Both the position numbers and the translations under genes were made by a program. A stretch of 64,000 bases of DNA, taken from the NCBI GenBank assembly GCA_964519985.1, contig CAZFMF010000005.1, forward strand, positions 1 through 64,000. Reading direction: 5' to 3'. The stretch's first letter is position 1. Each line of letters opens with the position of its first letter. Below are positions 50,754 to 58,217 of the stretch, one piece after another. The notes below the pieces were generated by a model. The model was not told where the DNA came from, searched no databases, and worked only from the letters and a program-made list of their open reading frames with translations. The stretch comes from JAIEOG01 sp964519985 (GTDB lineage Bacteria; Bdellovibrionota; FAC87; UBA2466).

Positions 50754-51218
50754 TTAGAGCGGCAAAGTCGCACGCGACTTAGTCGCCGCAGTCTCGCGCG
50801 TGGTCGCCCGCAGGCGGGTGGCCAAGGATTGCGCGACGGCCTGGTGGAACTTCGAAGCGAGCGTCGGAAACGCTTCGAACAGTTCTTTCAACCGTTCGAA
50901 ATCGATCCGAATCGCTTCAGTGTGTTCCAACGCCGTGGCCGTAGCCCCCCGGCGGGAGCCGTCCACGAAGGACATTTCACCAAAGTTAGATCCGCTTCCC
51001 AAGACTGCCATCGAGAGATCATCCCCCGACGGAGTTTGCCGCGAGACGCGAACCGATCCGTATTTCAGGAAAAACATCGCGGTCGACGACTCATCTTGCG
51101 TGAAGATGGTCTGACCTTGTTCGTAGTTCACTGGCTCCGCAATGGAGAGAATTTTTTCCATATCTTCCTGCGAGAACAGACGAAACAGGAAAGTATTGCT
51201 TAGAATCTTGCTAACCAT
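50754..51218 (-). CDS. cyclic-nucleotide-binding domain protein without HTH
   Basis: About 154 residues. A single CNB domain with EQGQTIFTQDESSTAMFFLKYGSVRV, FGEMSFVDGSRRGATATAL (phosphate-binding cassette, with GEMS in place of the common GE(L/I)(A/S)), and C-terminal helices. There is no DNA-binding domain, so unlike Crp it cannot directly regulate genes; it may act as a regulatory subunit. Start at 51218 (ATG) or 51224 (TTG). Followed by a terminator stem. Confidence 0.8.
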   Translation of the reverse strand: MVSKILSNTFLFRLFSQEDMEKILSIAEPVNYEQGQTIFTQDESSTAMFFLKYGSVRVSRQTPSGDDLSMAVLGSGSNFGEMSFVDGSRRGATATALEHTEAIRIDFERLKELFEAFPTLASKFHQAVAQSLATRLRATTRETAATKSRATLPL

Positions 51219-51308
51219 AACCAACGTACCTCTTGAACAGTTTGAATTTTCTTGGGTGCCAGCGAATCGCCGACATTGAATAGAATAGGCTTAGATTGTT
51301 AAGGGATT

Positions 51309-51731
51309 ATGCCTTCCCCGGCACAATTAGAACCTTCCGAAAAACTCCATTGGGAATCTGACTTTACCTGTGTCATAAGCCCCGCCGTGGATGCGTTTTT
51401 AGCCAACTACCCGATCGCCCCGCTGCCCGCGGTTCTCCGGCCGACCGTCGCGGTATGGGCGGAGCGTTTCCGGCGAAAAGAACAGGCCTGGTGCATGCAC
51501 CCCGAGGTCCGCGAGGGCTGGCTATACGCGAGCCCCTTGGCCTTACCCTTCTTGCTCCACCACGCCGTTCCCGGCGAATGCAGTGAAATGGATTGGAAGC
51601 GGCTCTACAAGCAGGCGCGAGGGTTTCTAACCCGGCGTTTGGCCAATGCCGTCACCGTCCGGGATATCCGCGCGTTGTCCGTGGCGGTGCACAATCTCGA
51701 CGGTTTGGTAGCGTTTGACGAAGCCCGATAA
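51309..51731 (+). CDS. small protein of unknown function
   Basis: 140 residues, with AAGGGA ahead of the ATG. Composition looks like a folded globular protein (WCMHPEVREGWLYASPLALPFLLHH, KRLYKQARGFLTRRL). No family recognised. Its last 105 bp lie antisense to the end of the NeuD-like gene, so one of the two ends may be longer than the original protein. Confidence 0.55.
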   Translation: MPSPAQLEPSEKLHWESDFTCVISPAVDAFLANYPIAPLPAVLRPTVAVWAERFRRKEQAWCMHPEVREGWLYASPLALPFLLHHAVPGECSEMDWKRLYKQARGFLTRRLANAVTVRDIRALSVAVHNLDGLVAFDEAR

Positions 51732-52334
51732 GTACCGAGTGTTCGGAGCGAGGGTCTCCAAGAGCACCGAACCCGCCCCGACGACCGAGTTCGCTCCCAC
51801 CCGAATGCACTGAACCAAGGTCGCGCCCGTTCCGATGTGGACTCCGTCTTCCAACGTCACCACTCCGCTCAAAGTTGAGCCCGGTGCAATATGGCAGTCG
51901 GAGCCAATGTGGCAGTCATGGTCGACTGAGGAATGGGTATTGATAATGGTGTTATCGCCGACAAAGACGGAAGGCTGGAGAATGGCCCCGGCCATGATTT
52001 GGACCCCTTCACCGAGTTCCACATCCCTCGCCAAGACGGCGGCAGGGTGAATCACGTTGGCGAAAGAATACCCGAGCTGTTTAAACCGAAGGAAGACTTC
52101 CGCCCGGGTCCGAACGCCCGGCAGCGACCCGATCCCATTAACGAGCTCGATGCGCTCCGGGGTAAAGCGATCGAGAAGGTTCTCCCCACCCAATACCTCT
52201 ACGCCGAGCACGCGGGTCCCCGGAGAGAGTTTCTGATCGAGGATTCCGAGCAGTTTTCGACCCCGCAGCTCAAGGCACTGAATCAGCACCTTGGCGTGGC
52301 CGCCACCCCCGAAGACTATGACTGGCTTCGACAC
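51627..52334 (-). CDS. NeuD/PglD-like acetyltransferase (left-handed beta-helix)
   Basis: About 235 residues from a GTG at 52334, which lets the protein begin with SKPVIVFGGGGHAKVL, the dinucleotide-like N-terminus of NeuD/PglD. The hexapeptide repeats start near residue 100 (VIHPAAVLARDVELGEGVQIMAGAILQPSVFVGDN, then HSSVDHDCHIG, GVVTLEDGVHIGTGA). These enzymes O- or N-acetylate sugars of surface polysaccharides. The frame is open further upstream but without a good start. It fits a polysaccharide-modification cluster with the next two genes. Confidence 0.85.
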   Translation of the reverse strand: MSKPVIVFGGGGHAKVLIQCLELRGRKLLGILDQKLSPGTRVLGVEVLGGENLLDRFTPERIELVNGIGSLPGVRTRAEVFLRFKQLGYSFANVIHPAAVLARDVELGEGVQIMAGAILQPSVFVGDNTIINTHSSVDHDCHIGSDCHIAPGSTLSGVVTLEDGVHIGTGATLVQCIRVGANSVVGAGSVLLETLAPNTRYLSGFVKRYQTVEIVHRHGQRADIPDGDGIGQTPG

Positions 52335-52402
52335 CCCTCTGGTTTCGACTGTTTTGCGCCCATTTTCAACTTCTTCCGAGATCGAGATGCTTTTGGACAG
52401 AA

Positions 52403-53416
52403 TTAAAAGGTCGAATAGAAGTAGGGAGTCAGAAAAACCGACTCTGGCTTTGTGAAGAAGGCGTCTTTGGCGGAGATAAAAAGCCGCACCTCCCGATCTT
52501 TGGCGACCCACCCGGACAGTCGCAGAAAGGTTCTTAGCCATCCTAAATCGGTGGGAAGGGTCGAGACCGGAATTGAAATCCGTCCCGCCCCCGCCTCTTT
52601 GGCGAGCTTGAAGAGCGAAAGGACACCTTTGAATCCCTGGCGGGCGTTAGAACCGGTCCACTCGACGACTTCTACCACCCGGTCGGCACCGCTAGCCGTC
52701 TTGGCGATCAGGACGGCGTTTGGGTACTTTCCCAGCTGCGCGCGGCGCAAACTTCCGGTTCCCGAGAACCACTCCGAAAGCGCCGGCTCATTGGCAATCG
52801 TCCACCTATCACCGGGAACCGAAATCCCGCGATTGGCAAACCGGGTTTCAAACCGCATGGAAACTAGACCCGCCGCCACCTGGTAGGCCCAAAGAAAGGG
52901 TTTTTGGAGGTAGGCCAAGATTCGCGTCGCGCGTGCGCCCGAGGCCTCGCGCTGAAAATGCAGAACTTCCGGAGTCAGGACCACCTCCTTGCAGCCCGCC
53001 ATGCGATGGATCACTCCGACACTCCGGGCCGCGATCATATGGATCACTTCTACGCCTGACTCGTGAGCGAACGTGTAGAGCGAACGCGCGACAGCAACCG
53101 AGAGTGAAACGTCGCTGGCCCCTATCTGAATGGTGTTACGATGGCAGTCGGGCCGGATAAAAAAGGCTTCCGCCTTCGCCGACAAAATCTTCTGCGTCCC
53201 CTTTTGGATCCATAGTGGCAACAGCGCCAGGTGCCCGACCGGCTCTCCATCCTTCAGCGCAAAACAATGAAAGGACGCGCCGGTCGGATTGCGATCAAAA
53301 AGATGGGTCAGAAAGTCGATATCCTGGTATTTGGGATCGTGGCTACCGTAAAGCGCGGCAATCGCCTGCTTGCGCTCCAGGGAGATCGGGCCGCGAACGA
53401 CTTCGAGGGTTAGCAC
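52403..53416 (-). CDS. GNAT/FemAB-like acyltransferase of surface-polysaccharide cluster
   Basis: About 337 residues from a GTG at 53416 that overlaps the stop of the upstream deacetylase gene (GTGCTAA). Contains GNAT-type features (FHCFALKDGEPVGHLALLP, AFFIRPDCHRNTIQIGAS, then a long helical and beta second half ending with GWVAKDREVRLFISAKD). Double-GNAT (FemAB-type) is possible. It lies between the NeuD-like and deacetylase genes, so it may transfer an acyl or aminoacyl group onto a sugar. Confidence 0.65.
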   Translation of the reverse strand: MLTLEVVRGPISLERKQAIAALYGSHDPKYQDIDFLTHLFDRNPTGASFHCFALKDGEPVGHLALLPLWIQKGTQKILSAKAEAFFIRPDCHRNTIQIGASDVSLSVAVARSLYTFAHESGVEVIHMIAARSVGVIHRMAGCKEVVLTPEVLHFQREASGARATRILAYLQKPFLWAYQVAAGLVSMRFETRFANRGISVPGDRWTIANEPALSEWFSGTGSLRRAQLGKYPNAVLIAKTASGADRVVEVVEWTGSNARQGFKGVLSLFKLAKEAGAGRISIPVSTLPTDLGWLRTFLRLSGWVAKDREVRLFISAKDAFFTKPESVFLTPYFYSTF

Positions 53417-54654
53417 GACAGGGCCTTTCCGGCTTCGCGCTGGCTCCACCATTTCTCGATTTCGGCGGCGGAAGTGACCCACGCACCCTTCAATTGCGCC
53501 AGCTCCACGAACCAGCGATAGAGCTCGACCATTCGGACTTTGTCGAATTGATCGGGGTGGAAAAGCAGAGTCAAAACCCCTTCAGTCTTTTCCACGCGCT
53601 CCAGCAGGGTCTCCATGGCTTTGCGACTCATTTGCTGATCGAATTCCAATGCGTTGGGCGCAATGAGCGCCCCGTCTTGAATGATGAGTGGGAGTTCAAG
53701 CACCGAAGTGGCCCGACCCTGCTTGGCGTGAAACATTCGGTACGGATGACAGGCACCGCTCCGGAAACCAATGTTGCGATTGAATCCGAGGGTCGAATCC
53801 ACGCGGAAGCCCGCCGCTTCTTGCGCGGCCAGAGTCGTATCGAGATCGTATTGAAGGTAGTGCTGTCGTGTGCTCACGACCTCCTTGCCGACGATACCCT
53901 CCAATGCTTCCTTTTGCGCCCGCAACATGGGCGCCGAACGGGCGGAAAAAATACTGCCGTGCAGCCCTACATCGTGGCCCGCCTCGGCTACGTGGCGAAT
54001 CAATCCAGCGACATTCGTCTTGCGCCCTTGGAATTGAACCGCGTCCTGCGGTTGGTACCACATGTCGTACTTGCTGATGCTGCCGTGTTGAGGCATCAGG
54101 AAAAAGTAAGAAGACTTCACTCCTAATTCGGCTTCCAATTTGAGCAGGACCCCCAGGGTGGGATCGGCTTCCGGCAATTTTGCCAACGCCCGGGTGCTGC
54201 CGACTAGACGCCGGATCGCCAGGAGGCATTTCTCAAGGATTCCGCTGTCTGCAACCTGAAAAGCTTGGAAAACTCGACGAAGGAGCTGTCGCCCACTGAT
54301 ACGGGGGCTCACCAGATCGACATCATGGGACAGGCAGACCGCGAACCGATGGCCATTCGGCCACATCGGACCAACCACTTTCCCTTTGGCCTTCGCCTTT
54401 TGTCGGACTTCCGACACCCACTCCGAAACTTCGGGCTCCCAAAGTTTGCCCCGGTGGAACCGGTCACTGAAGGAGTATTCCCAATTGCTCCATTGGTCTC
54501 GGTGCAATGTGGCGTTTTCTTCTTCCCGCAGCAACATGTCCGCGAGATGCGAGGGTATCTCGCAGGGTGACTCGGCGGATTCCGTAGAGACCCAATCTCG
54601 TACTAAATTGCTTAGGTACTCGGCACGACTGGAGTTTGGCGTTTTCAAGTTCAT
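53410..54654 (-). CDS. polysaccharide deacetylase family protein (NodB-like)
   Basis: 414 residues, longer than a plain NodB domain. The metal-binding-like motif is VCLSHDVDLV (about 108), with HGSISKYDM, DVGLHGSIFS and FHPDQFDKV further on. These enzymes remove acetyl groups from amino sugars. There is no obvious signal peptide. It is first of a three-gene minus-strand set with the GNAT and NeuD-like genes. Confidence 0.78.
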   Translation of the reverse strand: MNLKTPNSSRAEYLSNLVRDWVSTESAESPCEIPSHLADMLLREEENATLHRDQWSNWEYSFSDRFHRGKLWEPEVSEWVSEVRQKAKAKGKVVGPMWPNGHRFAVCLSHDVDLVSPRISGRQLLRRVFQAFQVADSGILEKCLLAIRRLVGSTRALAKLPEADPTLGVLLKLEAELGVKSSYFFLMPQHGSISKYDMWYQPQDAVQFQGRKTNVAGLIRHVAEAGHDVGLHGSIFSARSAPMLRAQKEALEGIVGKEVVSTRQHYLQYDLDTTLAAQEAAGFRVDSTLGFNRNIGFRSGACHPYRMFHAKQGRATSVLELPLIIQDGALIAPNALEFDQQMSRKAMETLLERVEKTEGVLTLLFHPDQFDKVRMVELYRWFVELAQLKGAWVTSAAEIEKWWSQREAGKALSC

Positions 54655-54662
54655 TTTGGCCT

Positions 54663-54700
54663 GCTGAGCCCCTGTTTACCGCAGTAAACAGGGGCTCAGC
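54663..54700. terminator. long perfect stem-loop, possible terminator or structured element
   Basis: A 17-bp perfect stem (54663-54679 with 54684-54700, loop CGCA) between the 54713-55291 gene and the deacetylase gene. No T-run follows on either strand, so a factor-independent terminator is uncertain. Confidence 0.5.
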
Positions 54701-54712
54701 TACCAATTTCTA

Positions 54713-55291
54713 CTAGCGAGCGCCCATGCAAATGATGTTTGCGGTGGTGTCCACGTAGTCGATGTTTTGCACCGGGTTGCTCGACACCTGCTGCATCAAT
54801 TGGATCGTGATGGCCGTTGCCGACTGGGTGTGGTCGGTCGGTTGAAGACAGAAACCCTTCGAACCCGAGCTGTTCGGCTGAGTGCTCGCACAAGTGCAAG
54901 TGGGTGCCGAGCCACTGAAACCCGAAATGGACAGTTCACAAGTTCCCGTGGACGTCCGCGTCCCGGTCAGCGCCACCCAATTGCCCGAGCGTGAAGTCAC
55001 ATTGCACGCCGAACCGGTGATTTCGATCCTCGCCCGCTCAATCGCCTCCGAAGCCCCCGAGCTATAAACCGCGCTGCCCGTGCCATAGGAAAAATTTACG
55101 GGATTACCGGCTTGGTTAATGCCCTTAAATGAATTGTCCGTGGAATCGAAGAAGATCAAACCCGTGGGCCTGCTTCCCATCGACGCCGTCCCCGCGAAGG
55201 TCGGAGCCGTGAAATCTTCCGGCGCCAGCGGGGTCGCGGCGAAAACTGAGAACGTGACGAGACCTAACAGAAATACAACTGCTGTTTTCAT
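54713..55291 (-). CDS. exported protein of unknown function
   Basis: 192 residues with a signal peptide (MKTAVVFLLGLVTFSVFAA). The mature part has 'GLIFFDSTDNSFKGINQAG', a pattern often seen in fibre-like or pilin-like extracellular proteins, and cysteine pairs (GSACNVT, GTCELS, PTCTCAS, KGFCLQ, IICMGAR). Low-complexity Ser/Thr/Gly. Not recognised. It stands alone between stem-loops and the downstream reductase. Confidence 0.6.
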   Translation of the reverse strand: MKTAVVFLLGLVTFSVFAATPLAPEDFTAPTFAGTASMGSRPTGLIFFDSTDNSFKGINQAGNPVNFSYGTGSAVYSSGASEAIERARIEITGSACNVTSRSGNWVALTGTRTSTGTCELSISGFSGSAPTCTCASTQPNSSGSKGFCLQPTDHTQSATAITIQLMQQVSSNPVQNIDYVDTTANIICMGAR

Positions 55292-55394
55292 GACTATTCT
55301 CCTAAGTTGTACTGCTTGATTGTTGAGCGAACGATACTCGCCCCCCCAACTGACCAGTCAAACTAAATTTTGTTTGCATTCAATTAAGAATTGT

Positions 55395-56147
55395 TTAGCA
55401 GGTGATCCCGCCATCAATCGTGAGCGTCTGTCCCGTAATCATGGCGGCCCCATCCGAAAGCAGGAATCCCACCATGGGCACGATGTCTTGAACCGTGGCC
55501 AGGCGTCCCAACGGCGTGCGTCGGACGATTTGTTGGAACTGATCATTGTTCAGGCCCGCCGACATTTCCGTCTCCATATAGCCGGGGGCGATGGAGTTCA
55601 CGGTGATGCCGCGACGCCCGACTTCGCGGGCGAGACTACGACTGAAGCCATCGAGACCGGCCTTGCAGGCGGAATAGGTGGCGAGGCCCACGTAGCCGCG
55701 GCTGCCGACGATAGAACTGATATTGATGATGCGCCCGCCCTGCCGGCTCGAAAGCAAGTCGCGCAAGAGCATGCGGGTGAGAACCAATGGCCCCTTGAGG
55801 TCGATGTCGAGCATGCGTTCGATTTCCACTTCGGGAAGCGTGGCCAAAATTCCTTCGACGGCGATGGCGGAGTTGTTCACCAAACCGTAAACGCTGCCCT
55901 GCGCGGTAATCGCTTCCGTGCAGAATGCCTGCAGGCTCGCGGAGTCCGAAGCATCGGCGATTTTGAAAAACAGGCAATCCGGATTGTGCTCTTTGAGCTC
56001 CGTCACTTCATTGGAGAGCTTGCGGCTGAAGCCGGACACTTTGTAACCCTGGCCAAGCAGGTCTTTTGCGATGGCGAGTCCCAGACCGCGCGAGATTCCG
56101 GAAACGACGACATGACGATCACTGTTTCGATTTTTTTCCATTTTCAT
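55395..56147 (-). CDS. SDR-family oxidoreductase (FabG-like 3-oxoacyl-ACP reductase)
   Basis: 250 residues. Classical SDR motifs: SGISRGLG (GxxxGxG) at the start, NNSA replacing NNAG near 91, a catalytic Ser in NISSIVGSRG and YSACK (YxxxK) near 155-159, and PGYMETEM. FabG-type enzymes reduce 3-oxoacyl-ACP with NADPH. It is third in an ACP/ligase/reductase set; its start overlaps the ligase gene by 29 bp. This points to a dedicated acyl-chain supply rather than general lipid synthesis. Confidence 0.88.
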   Translation of the reverse strand: MKMEKNRNSDRHVVVSGISRGLGLAIAKDLLGQGYKVSGFSRKLSNEVTELKEHNPDCLFFKIADASDSASLQAFCTEAITAQGSVYGLVNNSAIAVEGILATLPEVEIERMLDIDLKGPLVLTRMLLRDLLSSRQGGRIINISSIVGSRGYVGLATYSACKAGLDGFSRSLAREVGRRGITVNSIAPGYMETEMSAGLNNDQFQQIVRRTPLGRLATVQDIVPMVGFLLSDGAAMITGQTLTIDGGITC

Positions 56148-57282
56148 TCATCTTCAGTTTGTCGACGACACGGATCATCTGCGGGATCCGATCGTGCGCC
56201 AGTTTTTCCGCGAGCCGGGCGCGCAGCTCCGGCACCGCCGCCGAATGGCCCGTCTTCAAAACAATTTCCGCCACCACCACGGAACCGGTGATCGGACTCT
56301 TCTTGGCGAAGACATTGCTGTCCTCCACGCCATCCAAGCCGTTGATCACCGCTTCAATCTCCTCGGGGACGATCTTGATGCCGCCCAGATTGATTACCGT
56401 ATCTTCTCGTCCGATGAAATAGGCGCGATCGCCGCGCAATTCGACGCGGTCAGGGGTGCGAAACCATTGCCCCGCGATATCCCCGATTTCACCACGTCCC
56501 AACATCGCGCGGACCGAACGCACTTCCAAGACCCCGTCGCGGACCCGTAACTCGACGTCCCCTTTGCGCTCCAGAAACGATGACGGAAACCCCTCACGCC
56601 CGTCTTGCACCACGATGGCCGTTCCCACTTCCGACGACGCGTAGATATGGGTGGTTTTCTCGGGAGCAAACGTTTCGCGAATCGCGTCGAGAACGTCTTG
56701 GTGCACGGCCTCACCGCCGAGGGTGGCTTGCTTCAATTTCGGCTTGGGGAGATTCTTCGGCCAGGAGCGAATCAAAAGCTTCCAATAGCTCGGCGTCGAG
56801 CTGAGGATTTCCACCCCCGTTTCGGAAATCCTACGACAAGCCGCTTCGATATCCTTCGGCAGGTAGACCAGACTTCCTTCGCTTTCGACGGCGGAATAAA
56901 AAACTTGGAGTCCGGCAAAGCTCCCCGGGTTGTAACCGACGGCCCAGCGGCTTTTCCGCAACCGCTCGGGAACGCACAGTCCCGGTGCGCGCAGGCGCGC
57001 CCAATCCTGCCAAACGAGTTTCGGCGTTCCGGAAGTCCCGGTGGTGAAAATTCCCAATCCCCCCGTTGCCGGCGCCGGCCCGGAAGCAGAATCGCCCAAG
57101 ACCACGGTGAGATTTCTCTCGGGCCCAAGCACCAATAAGGCATTGGTTTCGAGGGTGATGCCCGGACCGGCGAAAATCGTTTTCCCGGGGGCGAAAACTT
57201 CCCGCTGCTGGCCGAGAACGGAATCGAATTCCGCGCGCGTTACTTCCCGATCGGGAAAAAGAAAAAGTGAATCAGACCGCAT
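56119..57282 (-). CDS. AMP-dependent acyl-ACP/CoA ligase (ANL superfamily)
   Basis: 387 residues, shorter than the usual 500 or so. Core motifs: FTTGTSGTPK (A3), an A5-like IYASSEVGTA, WFRTPDRVELRGDRAYFIGRED (A7/A8) and a C-terminal NENGK (A10). The small size and the adjacent ACP suggest that it loads an acyl or amino acid directly onto that ACP. Its start overlaps the ACP gene by 11 bp. Confidence 0.85.
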   Translation of the reverse strand: MRSDSLFLFPDREVTRAEFDSVLGQQREVFAPGKTIFAGPGITLETNALLVLGPERNLTVVLGDSASGPAPATGGLGIFTTGTSGTPKLVWQDWARLRAPGLCVPERLRKSRWAVGYNPGSFAGLQVFYSAVESEGSLVYLPKDIEAACRRISETGVEILSSTPSYWKLLIRSWPKNLPKPKLKQATLGGEAVHQDVLDAIRETFAPEKTTHIYASSEVGTAIVVQDGREGFPSSFLERKGDVELRVRDGVLEVRSVRAMLGRGEIGDIAGQWFRTPDRVELRGDRAYFIGREDTVINLGGIKIVPEEIEAVINGLDGVEDSNVFAKKSPITGSVVVAEIVLKTGHSAAVPELRARLAEKLAHDRIPQMIRVVDKLKMNENGKKSKQ

Positions 57283-57505
57283 CGTAAAGGGCGGCCAATT
57301 CCCCGACGGTCTGGAAATTCACGAATCCGCCTTGGAAGGGGTCTTTGCCGGTTTTTTCCTCGAGGCGAACGATCACTTCGGCCAAACCGAGTGAATCCAA
57401 ACCGGCCCCGCGTAACAAGACGGTTTCGGCGCCGATTTCACCGGGCGCGATGCCGTGATCACGAAGTACATCTTGAACGGTTTCGATGACGAGGTTCATT
57501 CCCAT
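57272..57505 (-). CDS. acyl carrier protein
   Basis: 77 residues from the ATG at 57505 (an ATG at 57499 is also possible). Helical ACP pattern with the phosphopantetheine-serine motif GLDSLGLAEV at about residue 38-47 and EEKTGKDPF after it. It is the first gene of the ACP-ligase-reductase set, consistent with a specialised acyl pathway. An upstream in-frame extension (to 57562) lacks ACP character. Confidence 0.87.
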   Translation of the reverse strand: MGMNLVIETVQDVLRDHGIAPGEIGAETVLLRGAGLDSLGLAEVIVRLEEKTGKDPFQGGFVNFQTVGELAALYDAV

Positions 57506-57698
57506 GCGCCAATTGGTACCACCGAAGATCTGACACCTCAAGCGGAGCGGAAACCGACACAAAACGCCGTAAAATCGCCTGAAAACAACCCCTTACCTGT
57601 ATTCGTCAAGGATGCGTATGCCGACCAGCCAAATCGGTGCACACCCCGTGCGGGGTATTGTGGCCATCGCGTTGCATTGAAAGAAGGCAGGGGGAAGT

Positions 57699-58166
57699 GT
57701 GTCGGACTTGGGTCGCATCTTCATTGCGCTATTGCTTTCGGTCACCGCAATTTGGACCGCGGTAGCCTGGGGCGATGATCCGCACTTGGAGCTCTTCTCA
57801 AACCAAGAAGAGACGGAACCCATGGACGAGGAACCCGTCTCGCCCGCGCCTTTGGCCCCACTCGTCGTTCCAAGCAAGCCGCAAAAGCCTTCCGTGCCGC
57901 CAGTCTTTGCGGCCGCCACCGAGATTTTACAGGATTGGAAGCACTCGGAAGATCTCCCGTCGCCAACGCCCGCGCCACCGAAGCGCGCTTTAGCCAGCAA
58001 ACCGGAAGTCACGGAGACCACCCGCTTGATGGAAGCCGCCATTGCCGAGGAGAAGGCGTTTCATGACCGCGTGTCGGAAGCGAGCACCGTCCCCGGCACG
58101 TACCAGCGGATCCTCGATATGATTTCCACCGGCAATGTCCGGACGCGACCCATCCAAGACAGATAA
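57699..58166 (+). CDS. exported protein of unknown function with low-complexity body
   Basis: 155 residues from a GTG start preceded by GGGGGAA. One N-terminal hydrophobic segment (RIFIALLLSVTAIWTAVAWG) is followed by a proline- and acid-rich linker (EETEPMDEEPVSPAPLAPL) and a helical end. This is the form of a membrane-anchored or exported spacer protein. I recognise no family. It lies 51 nt ahead of the ABC-F gene. Confidence 0.55.
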   Translation: MSDLGRIFIALLLSVTAIWTAVAWGDDPHLELFSNQEETEPMDEEPVSPAPLAPLVVPSKPQKPSVPPVFAAATEILQDWKHSEDLPSPTPAPPKRALASKPEVTETTRLMEAAIAEEKAFHDRVSEASTVPGTYQRILDMISTGNVRTRPIQDR

Positions 58167-58217
58167 GTTGCCTCCCAACGACTTTAAGGGTACTTCATCC
58201 CCTTCAAGTCGCCGTCA

